NCBI RefSeq assembly: GCF_001514195.1
Contig: NZ_KQ948734.1
Coordinates: 997,076-1,061,075 of the forward strand
Reading direction: 5' to 3'
Source of the DNA: Streptomyces griseorubiginosus
GTDB lineage: Bacteria; Actinomycetota; Actinomycetes; Streptomycetales; Streptomycetaceae
DNA length: 64,000 nt
Under the pieces are notes generated by a model. The model was not told the origin of the DNA. It saw only the letters and a program-made list of their open reading frames with translations, and did no database searches. Position 1 is the first letter of the stretch. The number at the start of each line of letters is the position of its first letter. Positions 16,515-30,460 of this stretch are shown piece by piece. The position numbers and the translations under genes are program-made.

Positions 16515-17834
16515 GTGGGGAAGCCCGTGCGTGAATACCTGCTGACGCTCTGCATCACGGCCGCGGTGACGTATCTGCTGACAGGGCCGGTACGGAAGTT
16601 CGCGATCGTGGCCGGAGCGATGCCGGAGATCAGGGCCCGTGACGTGCACCGGGAACCGACTCCGAGACTCGGCGGTATCGCCATGTTCTTCGGACTGTGC
16701 GCGGGCCTGCTGGTCGCGGACCACCTCACCAACCTCAACGAGGTGTTCGCCAAGTCGAACGAGCCCCGGGCGCTGCTCAGCGGGGCCGCGCTGATCTGGC
16801 TGATCGGTGTGCTGGACGACAAGTTCGAGATCGACGCCCTCATCAAGCTCGGCGGCCAGATGATCGCCGCCGGCGTGATGGTCATGCAGGGTCTGACGAT
16901 CCTGTGGCTGCCCGTCCCGGGCGTCGGCTCGGTCGCGCTGACCCAGTGGCAGGGCACCCTGCTGACGGTCGCGCTGGTCGTCATCACCATCAACGCGGTG
17001 AACTTCGTCGACGGCCTCGACGGCCTCGCCTCCGGCATGGTCTGCATCGCCGCCGGCGCGTTCTTCCTGTACGCCTACCGCATCTGGTACTCGTACGGCA
17101 TCGAGGCGGCCGCCCCGGCCACGCTGTTCTCGGCGATCCTGATGGGCATGTGCCTGGGCTTCCTGCCGCACAACATGCACCCGGCGCGGATCTTCATGGG
17201 CGACTCCGGCTCGATGCTGATCGGCCTGGTGCTGGCCGCCGGCGCGATCTCCATCACCGGGCAGATCGACCCGGACGCCCTGAAGCTGTTCGCGGGGTCC
17301 GAGAAGGCGGCCGTGCACCAGACGGTCCCCGTCTACATCCCGCTGCTGCTGCCCCTGACGATCATCGCGGTGCCGGCCGCCGACCTGATCTCGGCGATCG
17401 TGCGCCGCACCTGGCGCGGTCAGTCGCCGTTCGCCGCGGACCGCGGCCATCTGCACCACCGGCTCCTGGAGATCGGCCACTCGCACAGCCGGGCGGTGTG
17501 GATCATGTACTTCTGGTCGGCGCTGATCGCGTTCGGCTCGCTCGCCTACTCCGTGAACTCCGCGTCCATGTGGATCGTGCTCGGTGTGGTGTTCCTCAGC
17601 GCGATCGGCCTGGTGCTGCTCCTGCTGCCGCGCTTCACGCCGCGTGCCCCGATGTGGGCCCAGGCCTTCGTGCCGCCGCGCTACCGCCGCCGCAGCCGTC
17701 CCGTGGTCGCGGAGCCCGTGGAGGTGGAGCAGCGCACCCCGGTGGCCGTCGGGGTGGCGGGTGTCAATGGCGCGACCGCTCTGGGGGCCCGTTCCCGGGT
17801 GCCGGAGAGGCGTAAGGCCGAGTCGTCGCGCTGA
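16515..17834 (+). CDS. rfe: Undecaprenyl-phosphate sugar-1-phosphate transferase (Rfe/WecA/MraY-like)
   Basis: A polytopic glycosyltransferase family 4 enzyme that loads the first sugar phosphate (usually GlcNAc-1-P) on undecaprenyl phosphate, starting wall glycopolymers. The protein has 439 residues from GTG 16515. About 10 to 11 membrane segments can be traced. Signature motifs are GVLDDKFEIDA (Asp-Asp), NFVDGLDGLASG, FMGDSGSM and the HLHHRLLEIGHSHSRAV loop. GTG 16527 is an alternative start with GGGG spacing; GTG 16488 seems too early. It neighbours the atp operon, as in other streptomycetes, and functionally pairs with the LCP ligase upstream. Confidence 0.9.
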   Translation: MGKPVREYLLTLCITAAVTYLLTGPVRKFAIVAGAMPEIRARDVHREPTPRLGGIAMFFGLCAGLLVADHLTNLNEVFAKSNEPRALLSGAALIWLIGVLDDKFEIDALIKLGGQMIAAGVMVMQGLTILWLPVPGVGSVALTQWQGTLLTVALVVITINAVNFVDGLDGLASGMVCIAAGAFFLYAYRIWYSYGIEAAAPATLFSAILMGMCLGFLPHNMHPARIFMGDSGSMLIGLVLAAGAISITGQIDPDALKLFAGSEKAAVHQTVPVYIPLLLPLTIIAVPAADLISAIVRRTWRGQSPFAADRGHLHHRLLEIGHSHSRAVWIMYFWSALIAFGSLAYSVNSASMWIVLGVVFLSAIGLVLLLLPRFTPRAPMWAQAFVPPRYRRRSRPVVAEPVEVEQRTPVAVGVAGVNGATALGARSRVPERRKAESSR

Positions 17835-18142
17835 CGCCCAAGGTAAGAATCTGACTAAAGCATTGCCAACGCGTGGGAGTTCTCCGGGGTGACAAACCGC
17901 CCTTATACCAGACAACTCGACCGCGTTCCTGCACGGACGTGCGCTTTCACTCTCATGTGTGACAGCTGGCACACCTTCTAGGTAAAGACCGCATCAAATA
18001 GTTTGTGATACGGTTCACGAGAACCCGGGACAGAGCCGAAGGACCGTAGTGCGACGGTCCCTTGGCGTGAGGGTCACTCTCAGCCCGGGACTACGCTCGT
18101 CCATGACGACACCTGCCCCCCTTTGAAAGCGGAGTTGCCGCC
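17835..18142 (+). promoter_or_regulatory. Upstream control region of the atp operon with two CRP-like sites
   Basis: This 308-base gene-free stretch separates rfe from atpI. At 17958-17973 TGTGACAGCTGGCACA fits the streptomycete CRP pattern GTG-N6-G-N-CAC. At 18004-18019 TGTGATACGGTTCACG is a second, looser copy 46 bases downstream. GGACCG (18041-18046) and CGGTCC (18055-18060) form a hairpin. The operon promoter should lie here, but I cannot fix its -10/-35 elements. CRP control is inferred from the pattern only. Confidence 0.45.
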
Positions 18143-18574
18143 ATGCCGTCCAACGACGTCCGGATCCTGGCTCAGGCCGCCGTGCCCACGGCTGCCGTCG
18201 GCGCTGTCGCCGCCGTCGTCAGTGGTGTGGTCGCCGGTGGCAAGGGTGCGATCGGGGCGGGTGTGGCGACGCTGGTCGTCATCCTCTTCATGGGAATCGG
18301 CCTCTACGTCCTGCAGCGCACTGCCAAATCGCTTCCGCACCTCTTCCAGGCGATGGGCCTGATGCTCTACGCGGCTCAGATCCTGCTGCTGTTCGTCTTC
18401 CTGGCCGCGTTCAAGAACACCACGCTGTTCCACCCGAAGGCTTTCGCTCTCACGCTCGTCGTCGGCACTCTTACCTGGATCGCCGCACAGACTCGCGCCC
18501 ACATGAAGTCCAAGATCCTCTACGTCGAACCCGATTCGGGCACCAAGCCCGAAAAATCCGGGCACTCGTCGTGA
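18143..18574 (+). CDS. atpI: ATP synthase protein I
   Basis: AtpI is a small membrane protein that helps c-ring assembly and heads atp operons. The protein has 143 residues with about four membrane segments (for example AAVGAVAAVVSGVVAG, GAGVATLVVILFMGIGLYVL, LLFVFLAAF, ALTLVVGTLTWIAAQT). Sequence is poorly conserved, so the call rests on position, size and topology. GGAG at 18133 sets ATG 18143. atpB starts 225 bases later. Confidence 0.8.
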   Translation: MPSNDVRILAQAAVPTAAVGAVAAVVSGVVAGGKGAIGAGVATLVVILFMGIGLYVLQRTAKSLPHLFQAMGLMLYAAQILLLFVFLAAFKNTTLFHPKAFALTLVVGTLTWIAAQTRAHMKSKILYVEPDSGTKPEKSGHSS

Positions 18575-18799
18575 GAGGTAGGGCCGGGATAAATGCGACT
18601 GAGAGACCCTGCTATCGTCCGGTGCCAACTGCGGCATCGCGGGCGCGGGCATCCGAGCTGACGCCTGCTCGAACGCGAGGCTCGATGCCCCCCGGCCGCC
18701 CCCACATCCGTTACACCAGTCCCGTGCCGAACCGCGGCCTACCGCCGCGCCGACACAACGAGGTTGCCGTACCTATGCGCCACGATGAAGGAGCCCGCG

Positions 18800-19932
<1,133 letters not shown>

Positions 19933-19974
19933 GACGAACCACGACGACAGCCCCATTCGACGAAAGGCACTGAT

Positions 19975-20526
19975 GTGAACCACGCACTGGTTCAGCTGGC
20001 GGCCGAGGCGGAGAAGGAGAACCCCCTCATTCCGCCGTGGCCGGAGCTCGTCATCGGCCTGATCGCCTTCGTCATCGTCTTCGGCTTCCTCGCCAAGAAG
20101 CTCCTCCCGACCATCAACAAGGTTCTGGAAGAGCGTCGCGAGGCCATCGAGGGCGGTATCGAGAAGGCCGAGGCCGCGCAGACCGAGGCCCAGAGCGTCC
20201 TTGAGCAGTACAAGGCACAGCTCGCCGAGGCCCGCCACGAGGCCGCGCGCCTGCGCCAGGAGGCTCAGGAGCAGGGCGCCACGCTCATCGCCGAGATGCG
20301 CGCGGAAGGCCAGCGGCAGCGCGAGGAGATCGTCGCCGCCGGTCACGCGCAGATCGAGGCGGACCGCAAGGCCGCGTCCTCCGCGCTGCGCCAGGACGTG
20401 GGCAAGCTCGCCACCGACCTGGCCGGCAAGCTGGTCGGCGAGTCCCTCGAGGACCACGCCCGCCAGTCCCGCGTGATCGACCGTTTCCTTGAGGACCTCG
20501 AGGAGAAGGCCGAGGCCGCGCGATGA
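19975..20526 (+). CDS. atpF: ATP synthase Fo subunit b
   Basis: Subunit b is the peripheral stator stalk. The protein is 183 residues from GTG 19975. One N-terminal membrane helix (LVIGLIAFVIVFGFLAKKLLP) is followed by a long charged coiled coil from about residue 45 (INKVLEERREAIEGGIEKAEAAQTEAQ). GAAAGG at 19962 is the ribosome site. The stop overlaps the atpH ATG (ATGA), so the two are translationally coupled. Confidence 0.96.
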   Translation: MNHALVQLAAEAEKENPLIPPWPELVIGLIAFVIVFGFLAKKLLPTINKVLEERREAIEGGIEKAEAAQTEAQSVLEQYKAQLAEARHEAARLRQEAQEQGATLIAEMRAEGQRQREEIVAAGHAQIEADRKAASSALRQDVGKLATDLAGKLVGESLEDHARQSRVIDRFLEDLEEKAEAAR

Positions 20527-21338
20527 ACGGAGCGAGCCGCGAGGCCCTGGCAGCCGCACGCGAGCGTCTCGACGCGCTGACGGACAACACGTCCGTGGAC
20601 GCCGGCTCGCTCGCCGACGAGCTGGCCGCCGTCACCGCGCTGCTCGACCGCGAGGTGTCGCTGCGTCGGGTCCTCACCGACCCGGCGCAGGCCGGCGAGG
20701 CCAAGGCCGAACTGGCCCAGCGTCTGATCGGTACGCAGGTCGGCGGCGCCGCCGCGGACCTCGTCGCCGGCATGGTGCGCTCCCGCTGGTCGCAGTCGCG
20801 CGACCTGGTGGACGCGCTGGAGGAGCTGGCGAACATCGCCGACCTCACCGCCGCGCAGCGGCGGGGCAAGCTCGACAACGTCGAGGACGAGCTGTTCCGG
20901 TTCGGCCGGATCGTCACCTCGAACACCGAGCTGCGCGCCGCGCTGACCAACCGCTCGGCGACGGCCTCGGCCAAGCGCGAGCTGCTCGGCAGCCTGCTCG
21001 GCGGCCGTGCCGATGCGACGACCGAGCGTCTGGTGACGCGCCTTGTGGCCGCGCCCCGGGGACGTAGCCTGGAGTCGGGACTGGAGTCCCTGTCCAAGCT
21101 CGCCGCCGAGCGCCGGGACCGCATGGTGGCCGTCGTCACCTCGGCGGTTCCGCTGAGCGACCGGCAGAAGCAGCGCCTGGGCGGTGCCCTGGCCAAGCTC
21201 TACGGCCGCCAGATGCACCTCAACCTGGACGTGGACCCCGAGGTCCTCGGCGGGATCCGGGTGCAGGTCGGTGACGAGGTCATCAACGGCTCCATCGCGG
21301 ACCGCATCGAGGACGCCGGCCGCCGCGTGGCGGGCTAG
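20523..21338 (+). CDS. atpH: ATP synthase F1 subunit delta
   Basis: Delta joins the b stalk to the F1 head. The protein has 271 residues, longer than the roughly 180 of E. coli, as is usual in actinobacteria. It has an alpha-helical N domain, and its C-terminal OSCP-type ending reads GGIRVQVGDEVINGSIADRIEDAGRRVAG. The ATG overlaps the atpF stop. A 125-base gap with a GC-rich hairpin precedes atpA. Confidence 0.95.
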   Translation: MNGASREALAAARERLDALTDNTSVDAGSLADELAAVTALLDREVSLRRVLTDPAQAGEAKAELAQRLIGTQVGGAAADLVAGMVRSRWSQSRDLVDALEELANIADLTAAQRRGKLDNVEDELFRFGRIVTSNTELRAALTNRSATASAKRELLGSLLGGRADATTERLVTRLVAAPRGRSLESGLESLSKLAAERRDRMVAVVTSAVPLSDRQKQRLGGALAKLYGRQMHLNLDVDPEVLGGIRVQVGDEVINGSIADRIEDAGRRVAG

Positions 21339-21396
21339 CAGCAACTTCATAGCAGTACGTACGGACGACGGCCCTGGTTGGGCCGTACATGAAGAA

Positions 21397-21422
21397 TCCT
21401 GGGGGTCGCCCCCAGACCCCCA
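21397..21422 (+). repeat. Dispersed streptomycete GC hairpin between atpH and atpA
   Basis: CTGGGGG, a short TCG loop and CCCCCAG form a perfect stem followed by ACCCCCA. This CTGGGGGxxxCCCCCAGACCCCC pattern is common in streptomycete intergenic regions. It sits inside the operon about 40 bases before atpA and may affect RNA stability. A GGCCCTGGTTGGGCC hairpin lies just upstream. Confidence 0.5.
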
Positions 21423-21463
21423 AAGTGAAACTTCGGGCCCAACAAGGAGAGCAGGGAACCCAG

Positions 21464-23053
21464 ATGGCGGAGCTCACGATCCGGCCGGAGGAGATCCGGG
21501 ACGCGCTGGAGAACTTCGTCCAGTCGTACAAGCCGGACGCGGCCTCGCGCGAGGAGGTCGGTACGGTCACCCTTGCCGGCGACGGCATCGCGAAGGTCGA
21601 GGGCCTTCCCTCGGCCATGGCCAACGAACTGCTGAAGTTCGAGGACGGCACCCTCGGCCTCGCGCTCAACCTGGAAGAGCGCGAGATCGGCGCCATCGTC
21701 CTCGGTGAGTTCAGCGGCATCGAGGAGGGTCAGCCGGTCTCCCGTACCGGTGAGGTCCTCTCCGTGGCCGTCGGCGAGGGCTACCTCGGCCGTGTCGTCG
21801 ACCCGCTCGGCAACCCGATCGACGGCCTCGGCGAGATCGAGACGTCCGGCCGCCGCGCGCTGGAACTTCAGGCCCCCACGGTCATGCAGCGCAAGTCGGT
21901 GCACGAGCCGATGGAGACCGGCTACAAGGCCGTCGACGCGATGACCCCGATCGGCCGTGGCCAGCGTCAGCTGATCATCGGTGACCGTCAGACCGGCAAG
22001 ACCGCCCTGGCCGTCGACACGATCATCAACCAGCGCGACAACTGGCGCTCGGGCGACGTGAACAAGCAGGTCCGCTGCATCTACGTCGCCATCGGCCAGA
22101 AGGGCTCCACCATCGCCTCCGTGCGCGGTGCCCTCGAAGAGGCCGGCGCGCTGGAGTACACGACCATCGTCGCCGCCCCGGCGTCCGACCCGGCCGGCTT
22201 CAAGTACCTGGCGCCGTACACCGGTTCGGCCATCGGCCAGCAGTGGATGTACGAGGGCAAGCACGTCCTCATCATCTTCGACGACCTCTCGAAGCAGGCC
22301 GACGCCTACCGCGCCGTGTCCCTGCTGCTGCGCCGCCCGCCGGGCCGTGAGGCCTACCCGGGTGACGTCTTCTACCTGCACTCCCGTCTGCTGGAGCGCT
22401 GCGCGAAGCTCTCCGACGACATGGGCAAGGGCTCGATGACCGGTCTGCCGATCGTCGAGACCAAGGCCAACGACGTCTCGGCGTTCATCCCGACCAACGT
22501 CATCTCCATCACCGACGGCCAGTGCTTCCTGGAGTCGGACCTCTTCAACGCCGGTCAGCGCCCCGCGCTGAACGTCGGTATCTCCGTCTCCCGAGTCGGT
22601 GGTTCCGCGCAGCACAAGGCGATGAAGCAGGTCTCCGGCCGTCTGCGCGTGGACCTCGCCCAGTTCCGTGAGCTGGAGGCGTTCGCCGCCTTCGGTTCCG
22701 ACCTGGACGCGGCGTCGAAGGCGCAGCTGGAGCGCGGTCAGCGGATGGTCGAGCTGCTCAAGCAGGCTCAGTACCAGCCGATGTCGACCGAGGACCAGGT
22801 CGTCTCCGTCTGGGCCGGCACCACCGGCAAGATGGACGACGTCCCGGTCAACGACATCCGCCGCTTCGAGAAGGAGCTCCTGGAGTACCTGCACCGCAAG
22901 GAGCAGGGCCTCATGACCTCCATCAAGGAGGGCGGCAAGCTCTCGGACGACACCCTCACCGCTGTTGCCGACGCGATCGCCGACTTCAAGAAGCAGTTCG
23001 AGACCTCGGACGGCAAGCTTCTCGGCGAGGACGCCCCGGCCGCCGCCAAGTGA
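21464..23053 (+). CDS. atpA: ATP synthase F1 subunit alpha
   Basis: Alpha is the regulatory nucleotide-binding subunit of the F1 hexamer. From ATG 21464 ([22 protein letters not shown]) there are 529 residues. Walker A is GDRQTGKT and the family signature is [24 protein letters not shown] at 21444 is somewhat distant from the ATG. The in-frame ATG at 21389 is rejected because alpha subunits start at MAELTI-type sequence. Confidence 0.97.
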   Translation: MAELTIRPEEIRDALENFVQSYKPDAASREEVGTVTLAGDGIAKVEGLPSAMANELLKFEDGTLGLALNLEEREIGAIVLGEFSGIEEGQPVSRTGEVLSVAVGEGYLGRVVDPLGNPIDGLGEIETSGRRALELQAPTVMQRKSVHEPMETGYKAVDAMTPIGRGQRQLIIGDRQTGKTALAVDTIINQRDNWRSGDVNKQVRCIYVAIGQKGSTIASVRGALEEAGALEYTTIVAAPASDPAGFKYLAPYTGSAIGQQWMYEGKHVLIIFDDLSKQADAYRAVSLLLRRPPGREAYPGDVFYLHSRLLERCAKLSDDMGKGSMTGLPIVETKANDVSAFIPTNVISITDGQCFLESDLFNAGQRPALNVGISVSRVGGSAQHKAMKQVSGRLRVDLAQFRELEAFAAFGSDLDAASKAQLERGQRMVELLKQAQYQPMSTEDQVVSVWAGTTGKMDDVPVNDIRRFEKELLEYLHRKEQGLMTSIKEGGKLSDDTLTAVADAIADFKKQFETSDGKLLGEDAPAAAK

Positions 23054-23074
23054 CGTAAGGAAGGGACCTGACTC

Positions 23075-25428
<2,354 letters not shown>

Positions 25429-25466
25429 ACTCACTGAGTTCGATGTGAACCCTGTGGTTCACGCCT

Positions 25467-25498
25467 GAGGGGGCGGGGCACGTCCCGCCCCCTCTTTT
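25467..25498 (+). terminator. Intrinsic terminator between atpD and atpC
   Basis: GAGGGGGCGGG (25467-25477) pairs perfectly with CCCGCCCCCTC (25484-25494) and is followed by TTTT. A second small hairpin, GTGAACC/GGTTCAC (25445-25462), lies just before it. It would cut or reduce epsilon transcription. TAGACT near 25507 might be a -10 for a separate atpC promoter. Confidence 0.8.
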
Positions 25499-25561
25499 CT
25501 GCCTACTAGACTTGTAACCAACACCCGGCACAACCGCCGGGTGGTGACCCGAGGAGCCACC

Positions 25562-25936
25562 TTGGCTGCTGAGCTGCACGTCGCGCTGGTCGCGGCCGAC
25601 CGAGAGGTCTGGTCCGGCGAGGCCACCCTGGTCGTCGCGCGCACCACGTCCGGCGACATCGGCGTCATGCCCGGTCACCAGCCGCTGCTCGGTGTGCTGG
25701 AGTCGGGCCCGGTGACCATCCGCACCAGCGACGGCGGGACGGTCGTCGCCGCGGTGCACGGCGGATTCATCTCGTTCGCCGACAACAAGCTGTCGCTGCT
25801 GGCCGAGATCGCCGAGCTGTCGGACGAGATCGACGTCCAGCGCGCGGAGCGGGAGCTGGAGCGCGCGAAGGCGGAGGGCGATGCCGCCGCCGAGCGTCGC
25901 GCGGACGTACGACTGCGCGCGGCGACCGCGCGCTGA
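25562..25936 (+). CDS. atpC: ATP synthase F1 subunit epsilon
   Basis: Epsilon couples gamma to the c-ring and can inhibit ATP hydrolysis. From TTG 25562 (MAAELHVALVAADREVWSG) the protein has 124 residues. The beta-sandwich domain contains the conserved GDIGVMPGHQPLL motif, and a C-terminal helical hairpin follows. GAGGAG at 25551-25556 fits the TTG; the in-frame GTG at 25541 precedes that site and is rejected. It is separated from atpD by a terminator. Confidence 0.96.
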   Translation: MAAELHVALVAADREVWSGEATLVVARTTSGDIGVMPGHQPLLGVLESGPVTIRTSDGGTVVAAVHGGFISFADNKLSLLAEIAELSDEIDVQRAERELERAKAEGDAAAERRADVRLRAATAR

Positions 25937-25961
25937 ACCAGCGCGGAGCCGTATGACGTCA

Positions 25962-26027
25962 CTCAGCCGCGGCCGGCACCGGAGCGATCCGGAGCCGGCC
26001 GCGGCTGAGGCAGATCTGGATGTTTTT
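25962..26027 (+). terminator. Terminator after the atp operon
   Basis: CTCAGCCGCGGCCGG (25962-25976) and CCGGCCGCGGCTGAG (25995-26009) are perfect 15-bp inverted arms. Within the loop CCGG/CCGG can also pair. TTTTTT lies slightly downstream near 26022. Confidence 0.75.
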
Positions 26028-26080
26028 TCCGTTCCGTTACCTATTTCGAAGGTACCTAGGAGACGAGGAGGTCGGTGTCG

Positions 26081-26527
26081 ATGGTCCTCGCTCTGACTGT
26101 GTGCGGAATCGTCGTGGCCCTGGTGGTGCTGGGGCTGTTCGTCTTCGGCCTGCGCCGCAGGCTCATCCAGCGCTCCGGCGGCACCTTCGACTGTTCGCTG
26201 CGCTGGGACGTCCCGGAGAAGACCGACACCAGCGGCAAGGGCTGGAGCTACGGCGTGGCCCGCTACAACGGCGACCGCGTCGAGTGGTACCGCGTCTTCT
26301 CCTACGCCTACCGCCCGCGCCGCGTCCTGGAACGCGCCGCGATCGAGGTGGCGGGCCGCCGTCTGCCCGAGGGCGAGGAGGAGCTGGCGCTGCTCTCCGA
26401 CGCCGTCATCCTGACCTGTGTGCACCGGGGCACGCGTCTCGAGCTCGCCATGAGCGAAGACGCGCTGACCGGTTTCCTCGCGTGGCTTGAGGCAGCCCCG
26501 CCCGGTCAGCGCGTCAATGTCGCCTAG
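26081..26527 (+). CDS. DUF2550 membrane-anchored protein
   Basis: The protein of about 148 residues has one N-terminal membrane helix (LALTVCGIVVALVVLGLFVFGLRRR) and a globular, probably cytoplasmic, domain (SGGTFDCSLRW...GWSYGVARYNGDRVEWYRVFSY). DUF2550 genes sit directly after atpC across actinobacteria, including mycobacteria, but the function is unknown. GAGGAGG at 26065-26071 best suits ATG 26081; GTG 26075 is possible. The chitinase gene converges on it, leaving 18 bases between stops. Confidence 0.85.
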   Translation: MVLALTVCGIVVALVVLGLFVFGLRRRLIQRSGGTFDCSLRWDVPEKTDTSGKGWSYGVARYNGDRVEWYRVFSYAYRPRRVLERAAIEVAGRRLPEGEEELALLSDAVILTCVHRGTRLELAMSEDALTGFLAWLEAAPPGQRVNVA

Positions 26528-26545
26528 CTGTTTCGGGTGATTCCC

Positions 26546-28372
<1,827 letters not shown>

Positions 28373-28436
28373 CGTGCGCCTCCCTGTCTGAATTCACGGG
28401 AGGGCGTGACTGAGCCTTCACGCCCACGGTGCCGTG

Positions 28437-28478
28437 AGAATAGAAAGGTCTGGACCACGGGTCAATAGGTCTGGACCA
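28437..28478 (-). promoter_or_regulatory. Chitinase promoter with two 12-bp direct repeats (DasR-type)
   Basis: Read on the minus strand, -35 TTGACC (28465-28460) and -10 TATTCT (28442-28437) are 17 bases apart. The 12-mer TGGTCCAGACCT occurs twice: at 28478-28467 just upstream of -35 and at 28457-28446 inside the spacer. This is the known direct-repeat architecture of streptomycete chi promoters, which mediates glucose repression and chitin induction and overlaps DasR-type sites. Confidence 0.88.
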
Positions 28479-28506
28479 CTCTTGTATACGGCTCGCTCAA
28501 GCGCTT

Positions 28507-29148
28507 TCAGACTCCCAACTCCTGCGCCAGTACCGCCGCTTGCACCCGACTGCGCAGCTCCAGCTTCCCGAGCAGACGACTGACGTGCGTCTTCACCGTC
28601 GCTTCCGCCATGTCGAGGCGGGTCGAGATGTCCGCGTTGGACAGGCCCTCGCCGAGACAGGAGAGCACCTCGCGCTCCCGGCGGGTCAGGGTGGCCAGGA
28701 CGGCGGGATCGGCGCTCGGCTCCCTCGCGGACCCGGCGGCGAACTCGGCGATCAGACGCCGGGTCACGGCGGGCGCGATCAGGCCCTCCCCGCGCGCCAC
28801 GGTCCGCACCGCGTCCAGCAGATCCCCGGCCTCGGTGTTCTTGAGCAGAAAGCCGGACGCGCCCGCGCGCAACGCCCCGAACACATACTCGTCGAGATCG
28901 AAGGTGGTCAGCACGAGTACGTCCGCGAGCCCCTCCGCGACGACCTGCCGGGTCGCCGACACCCCGTCCAGGCGCGGCATCTGAACATCCATCAGCACCA
29001 GATCGGGCCGCAGCTCCCGGGCCAGCGCCACCGCCTGCTCACCGTCCGCCGCCTCGCCGACCACCTCAATGCCGGGGGCGCTGCGCAGGATGAGGACGAG
29101 CCCGGCGCGGACGGCGGACTGGTCCTCGGCGACGAGGACACGGATCAT
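28507..29148 (-). CDS. chiR: NarL/FixJ-family response regulator, probable ChiR
   Basis: From ATG 29148 (MIRVLVAEDQSAVRAGL) the protein has 213 residues. The receiver domain has the acidic pair in VAED and the phospho-acceptor D in DLVLMDVQMP (near residue 54). The LuxR-type HTH at the C terminus reads LTRREREVLSCLGEGLSNADISTRLDMAEATVKTHVSRLLGKL. The start overlaps the kinase stop (ATGA), so the two are coupled. In S. coelicolor the chiS-chiR pair next to chiC controls that chitinase; the same layout here supports this role. Confidence 0.85.
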   Translation of the reverse strand: MIRVLVAEDQSAVRAGLVLILRSAPGIEVVGEAADGEQAVALARELRPDLVLMDVQMPRLDGVSATRQVVAEGLADVLVLTTFDLDEYVFGALRAGASGFLLKNTEAGDLLDAVRTVARGEGLIAPAVTRRLIAEFAAGSAREPSADPAVLATLTRREREVLSCLGEGLSNADISTRLDMAEATVKTHVSRLLGKLELRSRVQAAVLAQELGV

Positions 29149-30308
29149 TCGGATTCTCCTTCCGACACGGGGAGCGTGGCATGCACGGTCCACAGCCCAC
29201 CCCGCGGTCCGGCCCGGAACGTGCCCCCGAGCAGCGCGGCCCGCTCCCGCATCCCGACCAGACCGGCACCTGAGCCAGGGGCGCGGGGCCCGTCCCGGTC
29301 GCCGTACGGGCTGCTCACCTCGACCATCAGACTGCCGTCCCGCTCGGCGAGGGACACCGTGACCCGGCCGGGGCAGGCGTGCTTGAGGGCGTTGGTCAGC
29401 GACTCCTGGACGATCCGGTAGGCGGCGAGCTCGACCGGAGCAGGCACGGCGCCGTCGTGGCAGGCGTCCAGGGTGACGTCAAGGCCGTTGGCTCGGGCCC
29501 CTTCGACGAGGGCGGTGAGGCCGTCGAGGGTGGGGACGGCGGCGGGCTCGCCGTCGCCGTCGCGCAGGATGCCGATGAGCCGGCGCATCTCGGCGAGGCC
29601 AGCCACGCTGTTCTCGCGGATGACCCCCAACGCCTCGCGGGACGTGGTCGGTTCGTCGATCGACAGCGCGGCCGTGGAGTGGATGGCGATCGCCGAGAGG
29701 TGGTTGGCGACCATGTCGTGCAACTCCCTCGCCATCCGGGCCCGTTCCGCGGTCACCGCCTGGGTGCGGTCCATCTCGGCCAGCAGGACGCTCTGTTCGG
29801 CACGCAGCCGGGCGGCCTCGGCGGCGTCCCGGTGGTTGCGCACGATCCAGCCGGTGGCGGCGGGTCCGTACGCCACGACCCCGACGACCACCCCGATCAG
29901 CAGTGCCTCCGGCTCCCGCCACACCGCGAACGGCACCAGCGTCCCGGCCACCGTCAGCAGACCGGTGATCCACTGGATCCGGCGGGCCGAGGCGAGCGGG
30001 CCGTACAGCACGGCCGCGTAGATCACGTCGGTGAACATCAGGACCGTGGCGAGACTGCCCTGCGTCACCACGTCGGCGCAGATGCCGGCCGTGCCGATGA
30101 GGAGGGCCGTCCGGGGGGCCGCGCGGCGCAGCAGCTCGCAGCCGGCCAGCACGACGAGGGGGACGAGCACGGGCCAGGGGCCGTCGAAGAGGGTGATCGG
30201 ATCCGCCGCCGGCCGGGTGCTCAGACCGATGCCCACCAGCAGCAGCCCGCCGAGCAGCCCGCCGGCCGCGATGTACACGTCGAAGCGGTGCGGGCGGGGG
30301 AGGGCCAT
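29145..30308 (-). CDS. chiS: Sensor histidine kinase, probable ChiS
   Basis: The protein of about 387 residues from ATG 30308 (MALPRPHRFDVYIAAGG) has an N-terminal block of about five to six membrane helices and little extracellular sequence. It then has an HisKA_3 dimerisation domain (RMARELHDMVANHLSAI, phospho-His in the ELHD motif) and an HATPase domain (ESLTNALKHAC, GAGLVGMRERAALLGG). It partners with the response regulator whose ATG overlaps its stop. The ribosome site at 30308 is weak, and an upstream start remains possible. Confidence 0.82.
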   Translation of the reverse strand: MALPRPHRFDVYIAAGGLLGGLLLVGIGLSTRPAADPITLFDGPWPVLVPLVVLAGCELLRRAAPRTALLIGTAGICADVVTQGSLATVLMFTDVIYAAVLYGPLASARRIQWITGLLTVAGTLVPFAVWREPEALLIGVVVGVVAYGPAATGWIVRNHRDAAEAARLRAEQSVLLAEMDRTQAVTAERARMARELHDMVANHLSAIAIHSTAALSIDEPTTSREALGVIRENSVAGLAEMRRLIGILRDGDGEPAAVPTLDGLTALVEGARANGLDVTLDACHDGAVPAPVELAAYRIVQESLTNALKHACPGRVTVSLAERDGSLMVEVSSPYGDRDGPRAPGSGAGLVGMRERAALLGGTFRAGPRGGLWTVHATLPVSEGESE

Positions 30309-30460
30309 GACCCCATCCAACACGGTGCCCGCGCCCCGCGCCTGATCCCCGGGGACGGTCCTGGACTGCATCTTTCGATGTACGGCGGTCTCGTCACCGC
30401 CGACGACGAAAGGGGCCGGGGCCGACGCGAGCCTGGAAGGGTGAGCGAAGGGAGCGTGTC

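Noticed and set aside
15114..17972. A 952-codon minus-strand frame opposite the glyA-like and rfe genes
   Set aside because: The plus strand carries both genes with full family motifs; the minus product is a His/Asp/Arg-rich artefact of high GC.
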